Source of the DNA: Virgibacillus sp. NKC19-3
GTDB lineage: Bacteria; Bacillota; Bacilli; Bacillales; Amphibacillaceae
Direction of reading: 5' to 3'
Length of the DNA: 64,000 nt
NCBI RefSeq assembly: GCF_019837165.1
Contig: NZ_JAGYHC010000001.1
Span: 3,038,001-3,102,000, forward strand
The notes under the pieces were generated by a model. That model was not told the DNA's origin. It did not search any database and saw nothing but the letters and a program-made list of their open reading frames with translations. A program made the translations under genes and the position numbers. This document shows, piece by piece, positions 9,669 to 18,565 of this stretch (within the stretch, counting starts at the first letter, position 1; every line of letters starts with the position of its first letter).

Positions 9669-9681
9669 ATCATAGATAATT

Positions 9682-10965
9682 TTAACTAACACCGAAAGTT
9701 GCCAGTATAATAACTGGAATTAATGATATTAATGGAATGAGAATCCCAACGATAGCAATATCGCTATAGGATTCCTTATGAGTCATACCAGTTACAATTA
9801 ATATCGTTAAAATGGCTCCGTTATGAGGTAATGCATCTAATCCGCCGGACGAAATAGAAGCAATACGATGGAAAGCTTCAGGATCTATTCCTCTAGACAT
9901 AGCAATCTCATAATATTCCTTACCTAATGCTTCCATCGTAATTCCTAACCCTCCAGAGGCAGAACCCGTTGAACCAGCTAAAACATTAGTAGAAACGGTC
10001 AATGAAACAAAAGGATTCGTATCAACTCCCATAATGATATCTGTTAATCGTTGAAAACCTGGGACTGCCTGTACAACCGTTCCGAAGCCAACGGCAGCAC
10101 TAGTATTAATCATTGCCATAACGGAGTCCCCTGCCCCTTTATTTAAAGATGGAATAAGTTCTTTATAATTTTTCATGGAAACAACCATGATTATTAGGAT
10201 TCCCGTTAAAAGGGCTATAACAATATCCCATTTAAATACATTAAGTGTAACAACAACTGCAGTAAGTGGCAGTATAGACAAAATAAAATTTGGTGGATGA
10301 TCCACGGTTTTTTGTTCTTTATCCTTCTCGGTATCTATAAAATACTCTCCATTCGCTTGCAATCTCTTCTGTCTCCATTTCAAATAAATAATGGATCCAC
10401 CTGCCATGAAAATCGTTGCAACAAAACCCAAAATGGGAGCAGCTGCTGCCGTCGTTTGGAAGTATTCGACCGGAATTAAATTTTGAATTTGCGGCGTTCC
10501 GGGAAGTGCTGTCATTGCGAATGTCATCATACCTGCTATGATCACCGCCGGCATGAGTCTCCTAGGTATATTAGCTTCCTTAAACATGCTAACACCTATA
10601 GGATAGACGGCAAAAACAACTACAAATACACTGACTCCGCCATAAGCCAAAACAGCTGCAGCTAACACTATTCCGATGATAGCCTGGTTCTTTCCTAATA
10701 GCTTTGTAAACCATCTGGCAACCGAATGCGCCATACCGGAAAATTCCATTAATTTCCCGAAAATTGCACCTAACATAAATACTGGAAACCACTCTTTTGT
10801 AAAGTCCACAAACCCCTGCATATATGTATCTGTGTAAGCATCCAGTAGATCCAGACCACCGAATAATGCAACCACACCTGCACATATGGGTGCAATCCAG
10901 ATGATTGACCAGCCAAAGTATGCAAGGACCATTAAAAGCACTAGCCCTATAAAAATCCCTACCAC
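9682..10965 (-). CDS. GntP-family permease
   Basis: A 427-residue multi-pass membrane transporter of the gluconate:proton symporter family. It shows the family's long hydrophobic segments, FMLGAIFGKLMEFSG, the central GTPQIQNLIP, the glycine/serine-rich AGSTGSASGGLGITME and the C-terminal SSGGLDALPHNGAILT. It starts at a GTG with GAGGGGGG upstream. It lies between the valine-pathway dehydrogenases and the acyl-CoA dehydrogenase, so a short hydroxy- or keto-acid such as 3-hydroxyisobutyrate is a plausible substrate. The family's known substrates are sugar acids and some hydroxy acids, so this stays an inference. A paralogue lies at 32086. Confidence 0.85.
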   Translation of the reverse strand: MVGIFIGLVLLMVLAYFGWSIIWIAPICAGVVALFGGLDLLDAYTDTYMQGFVDFTKEWFPVFMLGAIFGKLMEFSGMAHSVARWFTKLLGKNQAIIGIVLAAAVLAYGGVSVFVVVFAVYPIGVSMFKEANIPRRLMPAVIIAGMMTFAMTALPGTPQIQNLIPVEYFQTTAAAAPILGFVATIFMAGGSIIYLKWRQKRLQANGEYFIDTEKDKEQKTVDHPPNFILSILPLTAVVVTLNVFKWDIVIALLTGILIIMVVSMKNYKELIPSLNKGAGDSVMAMINTSAAVGFGTVVQAVPGFQRLTDIIMGVDTNPFVSLTVSTNVLAGSTGSASGGLGITMEALGKEYYEIAMSRGIDPEAFHRIASISSGGLDALPHNGAILTILIVTGMTHKESYSDIAIVGILIPLISLIPVIILATFGVS

Positions 10966-11202
10966 CCGAATCCCCCCTCTTATAAAATTTGTACCATAAG
11001 CTCTATCATTGCTTTAAATTAATTACCATATTTGTAAACAATTACCATAAAAAAGAAACCTTTTGAAAGGAATCTACTCATTATGGATGTCTGTTTGAGA
11101 TTGGAGGGAAGACAAAGAGCCACCAGAGCATTTTCCTCAAACCTTGTAAGCAGAACTTATATGCTTATGTAACAGGGTTTAAAGTCTATTTTATAAGTGA
11201 GA

Positions 11203-11229
11203 AAACAGGGCCAAATTCGGCCCTGTTTG
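11203..11229 (-). terminator. Terminator after the methylmalonate-semialdehyde dehydrogenase gene
   Basis: AACAGGGCC (11204-11212) and GGCCCTGTT (11219-11227) form a perfect stem with a six-base loop, followed on the minus strand by TTTTC. It lies five bases after the stop codon at 11235, so the GntP gene downstream needs its own promoter. The remaining 230 bases to that gene show nothing else I can name. Confidence 0.8.
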
Positions 11230-11234
11230 TTGAA

Positions 11235-12749
11235 TCAATCACTGCTGGGAAAATTAAAGTTCGTCGTGCTGGTCATATCTCCATCATCAAACCATCTTTC
11301 CGATACGGTTTTCACTTTAGTGAAAAACCTTGCTGTATCTGGTCCAAACATCTGACCTTCTCCAAACCTTGATCCTTTCCAACCTCCAAAATTGTGATAC
11401 GCAACTGGAATCGGGATAGGTACATTAACGCCTACCATTCCTACTTCTATTTCCTGCGTGAACTTTCTCGCTGCCACGCCACTATTCGTGAATATGGAAA
11501 CACCATTACCATATTCATGTTCGTTAATCGCATCTATAGCCTCCTCGAGACTTTCTACAGCGACTATCTCACGGGAAGGACCAAACACTTCCTTCTTATA
11601 TACATCCATATCCGGCGTAACGTCTCCCAGTAAAGTTGCACCTAGATAAAATCCATCCTCATTTTCCACGTTAGGCTTTCTGCCATCAACGATTACTTGA
11701 GCTCCTTCGTCTACAGCTTCATCTATCGCCTTTAAGACATTTTGTTTTGCCTCATTACTAATGACGGCACCAAAGTCAGCATTATTATCGTCAAATGCTC
11801 CTGGCTTCAAATCCTTCACTTTTGCCTTTAACTTTTCTGTAAATGCTTTAGCCGTCTGTTCCCCAACCGGCATAGCAACCGAAATAGCCATACACCTTTG
11901 AGATGCGGAGCCATATGCAGCACCTATAAAAGCGTCTACTGCCTTATCCAGATTAACATCCGGCATGATAACCATATGGTTCTTTCCACCGCCAAATGCT
12001 TGCACCCTTTTATGATGTTTGGTGCCTGTTTCATAGATTGCCTCAGCCACTTTGGTTGAACCTACGAAACTAATTGCTTGCACATCTTTGTGTGTAATAA
12101 TGGCATCTACTGTGTCTTTATCCCCATTCACAACATTCCATACTCCATCCGGTAATCCAGCCTCTTTCCACAATTCAGACATTCGTATAGCTGATTGGGG
12201 TACTTTCTCAGATGGTTTTAAAATCATAGCATTTCCAACTGCTACAGCCATGGTACTCATTGCGAGGGGCACCATTACTGGAAAATTAAATGGAGATATG
12301 CATGTAACTACACCTAAAGGCTGCTTTATCGAATATGCATTAATATCTCCTCCGACATTGGTTGAATGCTCTCCTTTTACTATTTGCGCTACACCCATAG
12401 CTAAATCTACCGATTCTATTCCTCTACTTATTTCACCTTTTGCATCTGAAATGGTTTTTCCATTTTCTTTACCGATTAATCGAGCCAATTCTTCGGTATG
12501 CTGTGTAAGCAATTCACTAAACCGTTGAACCACTTTAGCCCTTTTTCCTAAAGAAGTGCTTGCCCATTCCTTTTGAGCTTGTTTAGCAGATTTAACTGTT
12601 TCATCCACTTCTTCAGCTGAAGCATATGGTACAGTAGCGATTTGCTGCCCGGTCGAAGGGCTGTATACATAACCATATTTGTTGTTTTTTCCTTTTACTT
12701 TTTCTCCATTTATAAAATGAGTAACTTCATCCTTTGTTATCGTTTTCAT
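11235..12749 (-). CDS. mmsA: CoA-acylating methylmalonate-semialdehyde dehydrogenase
   Basis: Oxidises methylmalonate semialdehyde with CoA and NAD to propionyl-CoA. The 504-residue protein has the MMSDH form of the aldehyde dehydrogenase fold: CISPFNFPVMVP near residue 155, FGGGKNHMVIMPD at 252-264 in place of the usual ELGGK, so the general-base Glu is absent as expected for CoA-acylating members, and the nucleophile Cys286 in SQRCMA. AGGAGGG precedes the start. It follows the 3-hydroxyisobutyrate dehydrogenase gene by 43 bases. A second copy lies at 30558; the two are clearly diverged paralogues, and either could also use malonate semialdehyde. Confidence 0.92.
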   Translation of the reverse strand: MKTITKDEVTHFINGEKVKGKNNKYGYVYSPSTGQQIATVPYASAEEVDETVKSAKQAQKEWASTSLGKRAKVVQRFSELLTQHTEELARLIGKENGKTISDAKGEISRGIESVDLAMGVAQIVKGEHSTNVGGDINAYSIKQPLGVVTCISPFNFPVMVPLAMSTMAVAVGNAMILKPSEKVPQSAIRMSELWKEAGLPDGVWNVVNGDKDTVDAIITHKDVQAISFVGSTKVAEAIYETGTKHHKRVQAFGGGKNHMVIMPDVNLDKAVDAFIGAAYGSASQRCMAISVAMPVGEQTAKAFTEKLKAKVKDLKPGAFDDNNADFGAVISNEAKQNVLKAIDEAVDEGAQVIVDGRKPNVENEDGFYLGATLLGDVTPDMDVYKKEVFGPSREIVAVESLEEAIDAINEHEYGNGVSIFTNSGVAARKFTQEIEVGMVGVNVPIPIPVAYHNFGGWKGSRFGEGQMFGPDTARFFTKVKTVSERWFDDGDMTSTTNFNFPSSD

Positions 12750-12792
12750 TTTTATTCCAAACCCTCCTGCGTAAATTTACTATCATTTAAAT

Positions 12793-13713
12793 TCACGTAA
12801 TTAATCCCTTTTTGCTGCTATGAGCAGCTTTTGCCTCTTCCTCTTTTAACATTAAGTATGTGGAAGACATGTCTTTATCTAAATATCCTTCGATACTGGA
12901 GTCTAAATAGTTAATAAGGGTTTCACCTATAGGTAATTTCACATTTTCTTCATTTAGTGCATGTTGTGCAAGTTTCAAATCTTTGAGTAAGAGAGCGGTT
13001 GTAAAAGCACCTTTGATGTATTCATCTTTGGAAATGAAATCATTGTAATTACGCGTAAATGCTGTACTTTGACCACTACTGACTTTTACAATATCATAAA
13101 CGAGATCACGATCCACACCTTTGATGTCTGCCATATGCAGTCCCTCTGCTACTGCTTGTGTGTTAATCCCTAAAATTAGATTGTTAATTAATTTTACAAC
13201 CGTTCCAAGATCATGGTCTTCACCAACATGAAATACATTCTTCCCGATTGCTTTCAAATAGGGAAGTGCTATCGTATATATATCCTTATCGCCGCCTACC
13301 ATGATAGTTAGTGTGGCATTTTCTGCTCCAGATACACTTCCACTGACAGGAGCTGCCAAATATTGAACATTTTGTTCCACAGCGGATTCTGCGATTTTTC
13401 TGTTTAATTCTGGAGAAACCGTGCTCACATCGATTAACGTTAACGGCGCTTTACTATTGGCAATAAGCCCATTTTCGCCCAAATAAACACTTTCTACGAT
13501 TTGTTCTGTAGGCAAACTAGTGAATACAAAATCCACTTCATCTGATATTGTTGATGGTGTGTACCCTATATGTCCACCTATTTCAGCGAACTGTTTCTCC
13601 GCATTATCATTTACGTCTGATCCATATACGCCATAGCCATTTTCCATTAAGTTTCTCGCCATGGGAAACCCCATGTTGCCTAATCCAATAAAGCCTACTT
13701 TTCTCGCTTTCAT
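12793..13713 (-). CDS. mmsB: 3-hydroxyisobutyrate dehydrogenase
   Basis: Oxidises 3-hydroxyisobutyrate to methylmalonate semialdehyde with NAD. The 306-residue beta-hydroxyacid dehydrogenase has the N-terminal nucleotide site GFIGLGNMGFPMARNL, the substrate segment APVSGSVSGAENATL and the catalytic lysine in KLINNLILG. It is first of a two-gene unit with mmsA, whose product uses its product, which separates it from tartronate-semialdehyde reductase relatives. GGAGG precedes the ATG. A perfect cre box begins 26 bases upstream. Confidence 0.9.
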   Translation of the reverse strand: MKARKVGFIGLGNMGFPMARNLMENGYGVYGSDVNDNAEKQFAEIGGHIGYTPSTISDEVDFVFTSLPTEQIVESVYLGENGLIANSKAPLTLIDVSTVSPELNRKIAESAVEQNVQYLAAPVSGSVSGAENATLTIMVGGDKDIYTIALPYLKAIGKNVFHVGEDHDLGTVVKLINNLILGINTQAVAEGLHMADIKGVDRDLVYDIVKVSSGQSTAFTRNYNDFISKDEYIKGAFTTALLLKDLKLAQHALNEENVKLPIGETLINYLDSSIEGYLDKDMSSTYLMLKEEEAKAAHSSKKGLIT

Positions 13714-13738
13714 ATAACTACCTCCTTCAACGTTAAAT

Positions 13739-13752
13739 TGAAATCGCTATCA
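13739..13752. promoter_or_regulatory. cre box upstream of mmsB
   Basis: TGAAATCGCTATCA fits the cre consensus TGWAANCGNTNWCA at every position and lies 26 bases before the start codon, where CcpA would block transcription. TATGAT, a possible -10 for the minus strand, overlaps it at 13754-13749. Confidence 0.7.
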
Positions 13753-13802
13753 TAATTTAACTTTAATAATAATATAGTCATTTGTAAAATAAGAATATTT
13801 TA

Positions 13803-13831
13803 TAATTAGACATAGCCTAATTCTATGTCTA
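13803..13831. promoter_or_regulatory. Dyad operator in the mmsB promoter region
   Basis: TAGACATAG (13807-13815) and CTATGTCTA (13823-13831) form a perfect nine-base inverted repeat with a seven-base spacer. The left half, read as TAATTAGACATAGCCTA from 13803, resembles the motifs at 4669 and 9645. The rest of the 305-base gap 13714-14018 holds no gene that I can see. Confidence 0.5.
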
Positions 13832-14018
13832 AGTGAGTAGCATAAGCTTTAAATAGTGTCCATTTCAATGATATGTGCTTTTACGGTCTAGATACGCGAT
13901 CAAATGATAAAATTGTACACCGGCATGTCTTTTCAGTTGAAATAACCCCATTGAAAAAACTGTTGATTATTAATTGTAAAAGGAATATTAACTTTTAATG
14001 AGATAACTTCACGTGATA

Positions 14019-15725
14019 TCATTTATAAATTAATGGCTCAAATGAATTATTCCGATATATTTCTTTCCCTTGGAAAAATGTCATAAGCACTTTGACCTTG
14101 TTAATTTCCTTCACTGGAATTTCAAAAAGATTTTTATCGAGAATGATGAGGTCTGCCATTTTCCCTATCTCAATAGAACCAGTAATACTTTCTATAAAGT
14201 TCGCATAAGCACCATTAATGGTAAAACTGGAGATCATATCTTCGAGATTTACACGTTCCTCTCGCCACAAGATGTCTGCGGGGTCGTTTGGGTCTAATTT
14301 ATCCCTTGAAATACCAGCCTGAATACCAATAAGAGGATTGCAGGGGTGTACATCATGTAAAATCGGATAATCACTCGCGGAAGCCATAACTACACCGGCA
14401 TCAATAAAACTTTTCATTGGAAACTCTCGTTCAGCCCTTTCCTGACCAAGGTTAGCCAGACTAATAGAATAATAGGGAAATTTAATAAACCAATAGGGTT
14501 GAGGAATCCCAATCACCCCAAGTTCATAAAATCGTTTGATGTCTTTAGAATCTACTAATTGCAGGTGAGTAATTTGATGTCTAGCATCCCTATTCCCGTT
14601 TGTGTTTATCATATGAGCAAAAGAATTTAGAGTATTACTGAGCGCAGCGTCCCCAATTGCATGGACATGAATTTGGAATCCTTCTTTATCAAGAGCTGAA
14701 CAAATCTTATCCATCTCCTCAGGTGACCAAATCAGTTCCCCATAGAAATCTGGCATATTTTCATACGGCTCCTTTAAATAAGCAGTGTTTGCTTCAACAA
14801 CACCATCCATAAAAATCTTAGCAGAATTGACCATAAACAATGCGCCGTTATTATTATTCTTTTCCTTTACAAGTTCTGCTACCTGTTCCACTCCCCTATC
14901 GGGTTCAGTAAGCAAAGAACCAAGGATACGCATGTTAAGCAGCCCACTTTCCTCCGCTTTCCTGATTGCTTCAAGATCATTCCCCCCTGAATGAAGCATT
15001 GGGTCATGAGCAGTCGTAATACCAAATGCATTGGCCATTGATTGATAGTATTGGATTCCAGCAGTGTATTCCTCAATCGTGTATGATGGTAACTGACTTT
15101 CTATTAAATCAAAAGCTCCAAACTCCCGAAGAATACCATTAGGCTCTCCTGCAGCGTCCCGTTCAATTACAGCTCCTGTGGGATTAGGAGTGTCCATCGT
15201 AATTTCTGCAATTTCAAGAGCCTTGGAATTTACCCACGCTGAATGTTGAGTTTCAGAATATAAGATAACAGGGACATCGGAGATAACGTTATCTAAAATT
15301 TTCTTAATTGGAATTGAACTGGAAAAAATCGTGTCATCCCATCCCCGGCCTCGAATTACTTGTGCCTTTGCATTTTCTTTTCTAAACTCTCGAAGGGCCT
15401 GCAGACACTCTTCAAGGGACGTAATTCCAGTAAGATTAAGAGAAAATAAATTTGTTACAGAACCAAGCGTGACGTGAGTGTGGCTATCAACAAAGCCAGG
15501 CAACACCATTTTTCCCTCAAGGTCGATAATCGTGGTATTGACATCGGCCAATTCTTTGGTCCCCTCATCGTCTCCCACGTATACGAGTTTGCCGCTTTTA
15601 TCAATTACCAGCGCCTCGGCCCAACTTCCCGTACCATCTACTGTATAGATAGCCCCATTTTTCAAAATAAGATCAGTAGTTTGTTGGCTATGTATTCTTT
15701 CTAAATCATAACTCTTACTGAACAT
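14019..15725 (-). CDS. YtcJ-type metal-dependent amidohydrolase
   Basis: A 568-residue member of the amidohydrolase superfamily (Amidohydro_3/YtcJ group). It has the metal-binding VDSHTHV near residue 80, a second histidine motif in QIHVHAIGDAAL, RHQITHLQLV, and the late aspartate in ASASDYPILHD. The ends form the usual small beta-sandwich. No signal peptide is seen, so it is cytoplasmic. The substrate of this group is rarely known. Neighbouring NCS1 permeases and an aminotransferase suggest an imported amide or cyclic amide. GGAGG is nine bases before the ATG. Exact function is unassigned. Confidence 0.85.
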   Translation of the reverse strand: MFSKSYDLERIHSQQTTDLILKNGAIYTVDGTGSWAEALVIDKSGKLVYVGDDEGTKELADVNTTIIDLEGKMVLPGFVDSHTHVTLGSVTNLFSLNLTGITSLEECLQALREFRKENAKAQVIRGRGWDDTIFSSSIPIKKILDNVISDVPVILYSETQHSAWVNSKALEIAEITMDTPNPTGAVIERDAAGEPNGILREFGAFDLIESQLPSYTIEEYTAGIQYYQSMANAFGITTAHDPMLHSGGNDLEAIRKAEESGLLNMRILGSLLTEPDRGVEQVAELVKEKNNNNGALFMVNSAKIFMDGVVEANTAYLKEPYENMPDFYGELIWSPEEMDKICSALDKEGFQIHVHAIGDAALSNTLNSFAHMINTNGNRDARHQITHLQLVDSKDIKRFYELGVIGIPQPYWFIKFPYYSISLANLGQERAEREFPMKSFIDAGVVMASASDYPILHDVHPCNPLIGIQAGISRDKLDPNDPADILWREERVNLEDMISSFTINGAYANFIESITGSIEIGKMADLIILDKNLFEIPVKEINKVKVLMTFFQGKEIYRNNSFEPLIYK

Positions 15726-15879
15726 GTTTATCTACCTCCATTATACTTTAAATTTGTGAAGGAATTCTTTCCTAGTAATCAATATTGAGGTGTTTTTATA
15801 AATACCAATTTTGTCTCTTATATGAGGACTACAACAATTGCGTCATGAATCAGCTTGAAAACATTATTCCGGTGTCATT

Positions 15880-16264
15880 CTCACAATTGTAAATAGCGAT
15901 TGGCCGATGATCACGAAAATTTGGGTTACCGATTTCTCCGAGATCACTTTTATATTAGGTGCCGTTTACGGAAATCAAGGGTCAGGTCACGCGATCCAGC
16001 TTACGTGATGCGCTCGTATCTTTTGATGCTTTTTACGAAGCCATCACTGACGAAATGGGGGGAAGAATGTCAACATGTGACACCCTAGCCAGGCCCTGGT
16101 ATACGCATCGAAAAGATAAACTTACATTTTTAAAAGACCCAAATATCCATCCAACTGATGACGAACATAGTAGAACAAGATGTTTTTTTGTTCCATATTC
16201 AGTGGGCAATGCCATTTCTGGAACTTTTGCGAGCACCATACCCTTTTTTAACTTGCAATATTAA
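15880..16264 (+). pseudogene. Degenerate transposase debris
   Basis: The plus strand contains short stretches that look like broken transposase. IWVTDFSEI near 15925 resembles the start of an integrase-like core. From 15959, KDKLTFLKDPNIHPTDDEHS and AISGTF resemble the end of an IS66-like transposase (usual pattern: a FTNN..ER element followed by KQKISGTF). No intact frame, ribosome site or terminal repeats are visible. The 583 bases 15726-16308 hold nothing else recognisable. Confidence 0.35.
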
Positions 16265-16308
16265 TATTTTATTTTTAAAATAATTTTGTTAATTTCTACC
16301 CTTTTCCC

Positions 16309-17775
16309 TTATGAAGAGGTTTTAATAGTATCATTAGAATTGGCCTTTGTTTCATCATCTCTGTCTTTTTTCAAATATAAGTTAAATGGTTTGAACAAAC
16401 TTATTAGATAATATACAGTTGAGCTTACAATTAAGGCCAGCCCAGTAGCAGTAGTGTACAGAAAAATTCCACTATTTATTTCAAAAGTAATGGGGTTGTA
16501 AACAAAAAAGTAGCTTGCCATACCTGCGGCGAGTGCAATGAATGCAGGAATATTAAAACCACCAGTATATTGATAAGCGTTTGATCCTCCTACTTTGAAA
16601 ATTGATCTTAACGAAAACTGTTGTTTTCTTATTAAAAAGAAATCAACCAATACAAGAGCTGTCATAGGTCCAGCAGTGGCGCCTATTACTGACAAGAACA
16701 CATTGTAGTAATCCAAAATCCCTCCCCAAAAGATCAACAAAAGACACCAGAAAGACCAGAAAATTGCAACCTTCTTATAGCTCCACTCGGGTTTCACAAT
16801 TTTTGTACTAACTGAAAGACTATATACACCTACAGCCTGAGTCGTGATATTCGCAACCCCAATGAGAACCAAAGATAGCGTTCCCATTAGAGGACCTCCT
16901 AGCTCAATAAGCCACTCCGTCGGATCACTACTCACTCTTCCAGTCGCTGCGACCATCGCCAATGCAGTTAAAATCCCGATACAAATAAAAATCGCCATAG
17001 TGATTGAGAATCCCCCTATATGTCCCCAGTAACTCGTTCTTTCCTTTTTCACCAACCGAGAGAGAACACCAAGTACAGCAAACCATGCAAAAATATAACT
17101 TATATTCCATTCCATGACCATCATATAGTTAATGAAATGACTGCCAAATATACCAGCATCTAAAGGTTCAATGGACGCTAACTCTGCAAGTGAATAACTA
17201 CTTAATACTAAAAATACTATAATTATTCCGATAGCAAACAAACAAGGGACCATTATGCTCGTTGCTCTCTTTACGGCAATTGGTCCTTTTAATGCAATCC
17301 ATAACCCCAAAAGTATACAAGTTGCATCGATCCATGGTTTCCAAAAACTTGATACACTAACATTAGCAGAATCCAAAAGCAAAACTATAGAATTTCCATA
17401 CAATGTGGCGTTAATTGCGGAATATCCAAAACTGGCTGCTATAGATATGCTAGCAACAATGATTAAGCCCAAGTAGCCATAAAGAGCTTTCTGGTAAAGC
17501 CATAAATCAATCCCATATCTAGTAGGAATTAAAACAACTAGATAAATTATTAACCCAACCAGCAACATCGAAAAAATTGTAGAAGTTATTGCCTCCTTCA
17601 AACCTAGAAGAGTAGCAATAGTACCGCCTTGTACATATGTCCATGTAGCAATAGCATAGGCACCAGTAACAATAAAAATGTCCCAAAACCCATATATTCT
17701 CTCTTTATGAAGAACTGGTAAAATACCATAATATACTTCGTTATTTACTTGATCCAGCTTCGATTGATTACTCAT
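16309..17775 (-). CDS. NCS1-family nucleobase/hydantoin-type permease
   Basis: A 488-residue transporter of the nucleobase:cation symporter-1 family with about 12 membrane segments. Early residues ERIYGFWDIFIVTGAYAIATW and TRYGIDLWLYQKALYGYLG are typical, as is the later GGILDYYNVFLSVIGATAGP. Family substrates include cytosine, allantoin, hydantoins and thiamine precursors; this one cannot be assigned. It closely resembles the product of the gene at 18566 across its whole length. The start at 17775 follows AAAGGA by 13 bases, a wide spacing. A 57-residue membrane protein gene lies upstream on the same strand. Confidence 0.88.
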   Translation of the reverse strand: MSNQSKLDQVNNEVYYGILPVLHKERIYGFWDIFIVTGAYAIATWTYVQGGTIATLLGLKEAITSTIFSMLLVGLIIYLVVLIPTRYGIDLWLYQKALYGYLGLIIVASISIAASFGYSAINATLYGNSIVLLLDSANVSVSSFWKPWIDATCILLGLWIALKGPIAVKRATSIMVPCLFAIGIIIVFLVLSSYSLAELASIEPLDAGIFGSHFINYMMVMEWNISYIFAWFAVLGVLSRLVKKERTSYWGHIGGFSITMAIFICIGILTALAMVAATGRVSSDPTEWLIELGGPLMGTLSLVLIGVANITTQAVGVYSLSVSTKIVKPEWSYKKVAIFWSFWCLLLIFWGGILDYYNVFLSVIGATAGPMTALVLVDFFLIRKQQFSLRSIFKVGGSNAYQYTGGFNIPAFIALAAGMASYFFVYNPITFEINSGIFLYTTATGLALIVSSTVYYLISLFKPFNLYLKKDRDDETKANSNDTIKTSS

Positions 17776-18118
17776 ATTGAAGTATCATTCCTTTCGCTGT
17801 GCTTAAGGCACAAATTGATAAAAATACCCTCCAACCTTTATTATTAGTATTGTGCATTCGGAGTCAAACAGAAAAATTAAATCTCCTCCCTATGCTCTGT
17901 GGTGTATATATTGAAACAAGTAGTTTTAAAATTAGTCCAGTCCTATAAACATGGATTTTTCTTTGACTTGTCAAAAATCGAGAGCTTGTTAAATAACAAA
18001 TTATACTTTATCTCAAAGAACTAAACGAAAGTCTTGTTCCCCAATATGGCTTAAATGTATACTGCTTATTAGGAGAATTTTTAATATTCATCTATAGATC
18101 TACTATCACCTTTTTAAA
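17776..18118. other. Gap between the small membrane protein and its permease
   Basis: No gene is seen in these 343 bases. A perfect palindrome TTTGACTTGTCAAA lies at 17962-17975; its minus-strand TTGACA could be a -35 element, but no convincing -10 stands at the right distance. A separate promoter for the permease gene is possible here. Confidence 0.35.
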
Positions 18119-18292
18119 TTAAAATAATCCCCATACCAATCCTAGACCACTGATCACAGCGACAATAAACATCGCAATGACATCGTTCTTGTTCAATAAC
18201 GGCCCATAATCATATGATGGATCCTCAAGTATCTTCACCCTATCTTCGATTTCCTTTTGCAATTCGTCTTTCAGAAAATCTTTCTGTGCCAC
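18119..18292 (-). CDS. 57-residue single-span membrane protein paired with the NCS1 permease
   Basis: Starts at GTG (18292) with GGGAGGT seven bases upstream; stop TAA at 18119. The protein begins MAQKDFLKDELQKEIEDRVK, a charged, probably helical and cytoplasmic part, then DPSYDYGPLLNKND, then one hydrophobic span at about residues 38-55 ending GLGLVWGLF. A homologue of the same length, identical at 28 of 57 positions by my alignment, precedes the other NCS1 permease (20194-20367). That conservation shows the frame is real. A role as accessory subunit or stabiliser of the transporter is inferred from the duplicated pairing. Confidence 0.8.
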   Translation of the reverse strand: MAQKDFLKDELQKEIEDRVKILEDPSYDYGPLLNKNDVIAMFIVAVISGLGLVWGLF

Positions 18293-18565
18293 TGTTCCAC
18301 CTCCCTTCTTTAAACCCTATTACGGGGTTCTGGTAGGAAGTAGCGATAATAAGAATCACTTATTACAATTTCACAAAGACCTGGATAGCTGACCGTCAAT
18401 TCGTTTAAACTCGTTCAATGTTTGGGTTCAATACATATCGCTTTGTGCGCAAGAGTTAGGGGGGCATTCAAGTTTGCTCAATCAAAATTTACTATTAGCA
18501 ACTAAGATTGCATCAGATATATTTTATATACTCCTTGCAAGTTCATTCCAGATTATCCTTGCTAA

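Noticed and set aside
12052-12528. Plus-strand frame of 158 codons opposite mmsA
   Set aside because: Antisense shadow of the dehydrogenase; no ribosome site or promoter.
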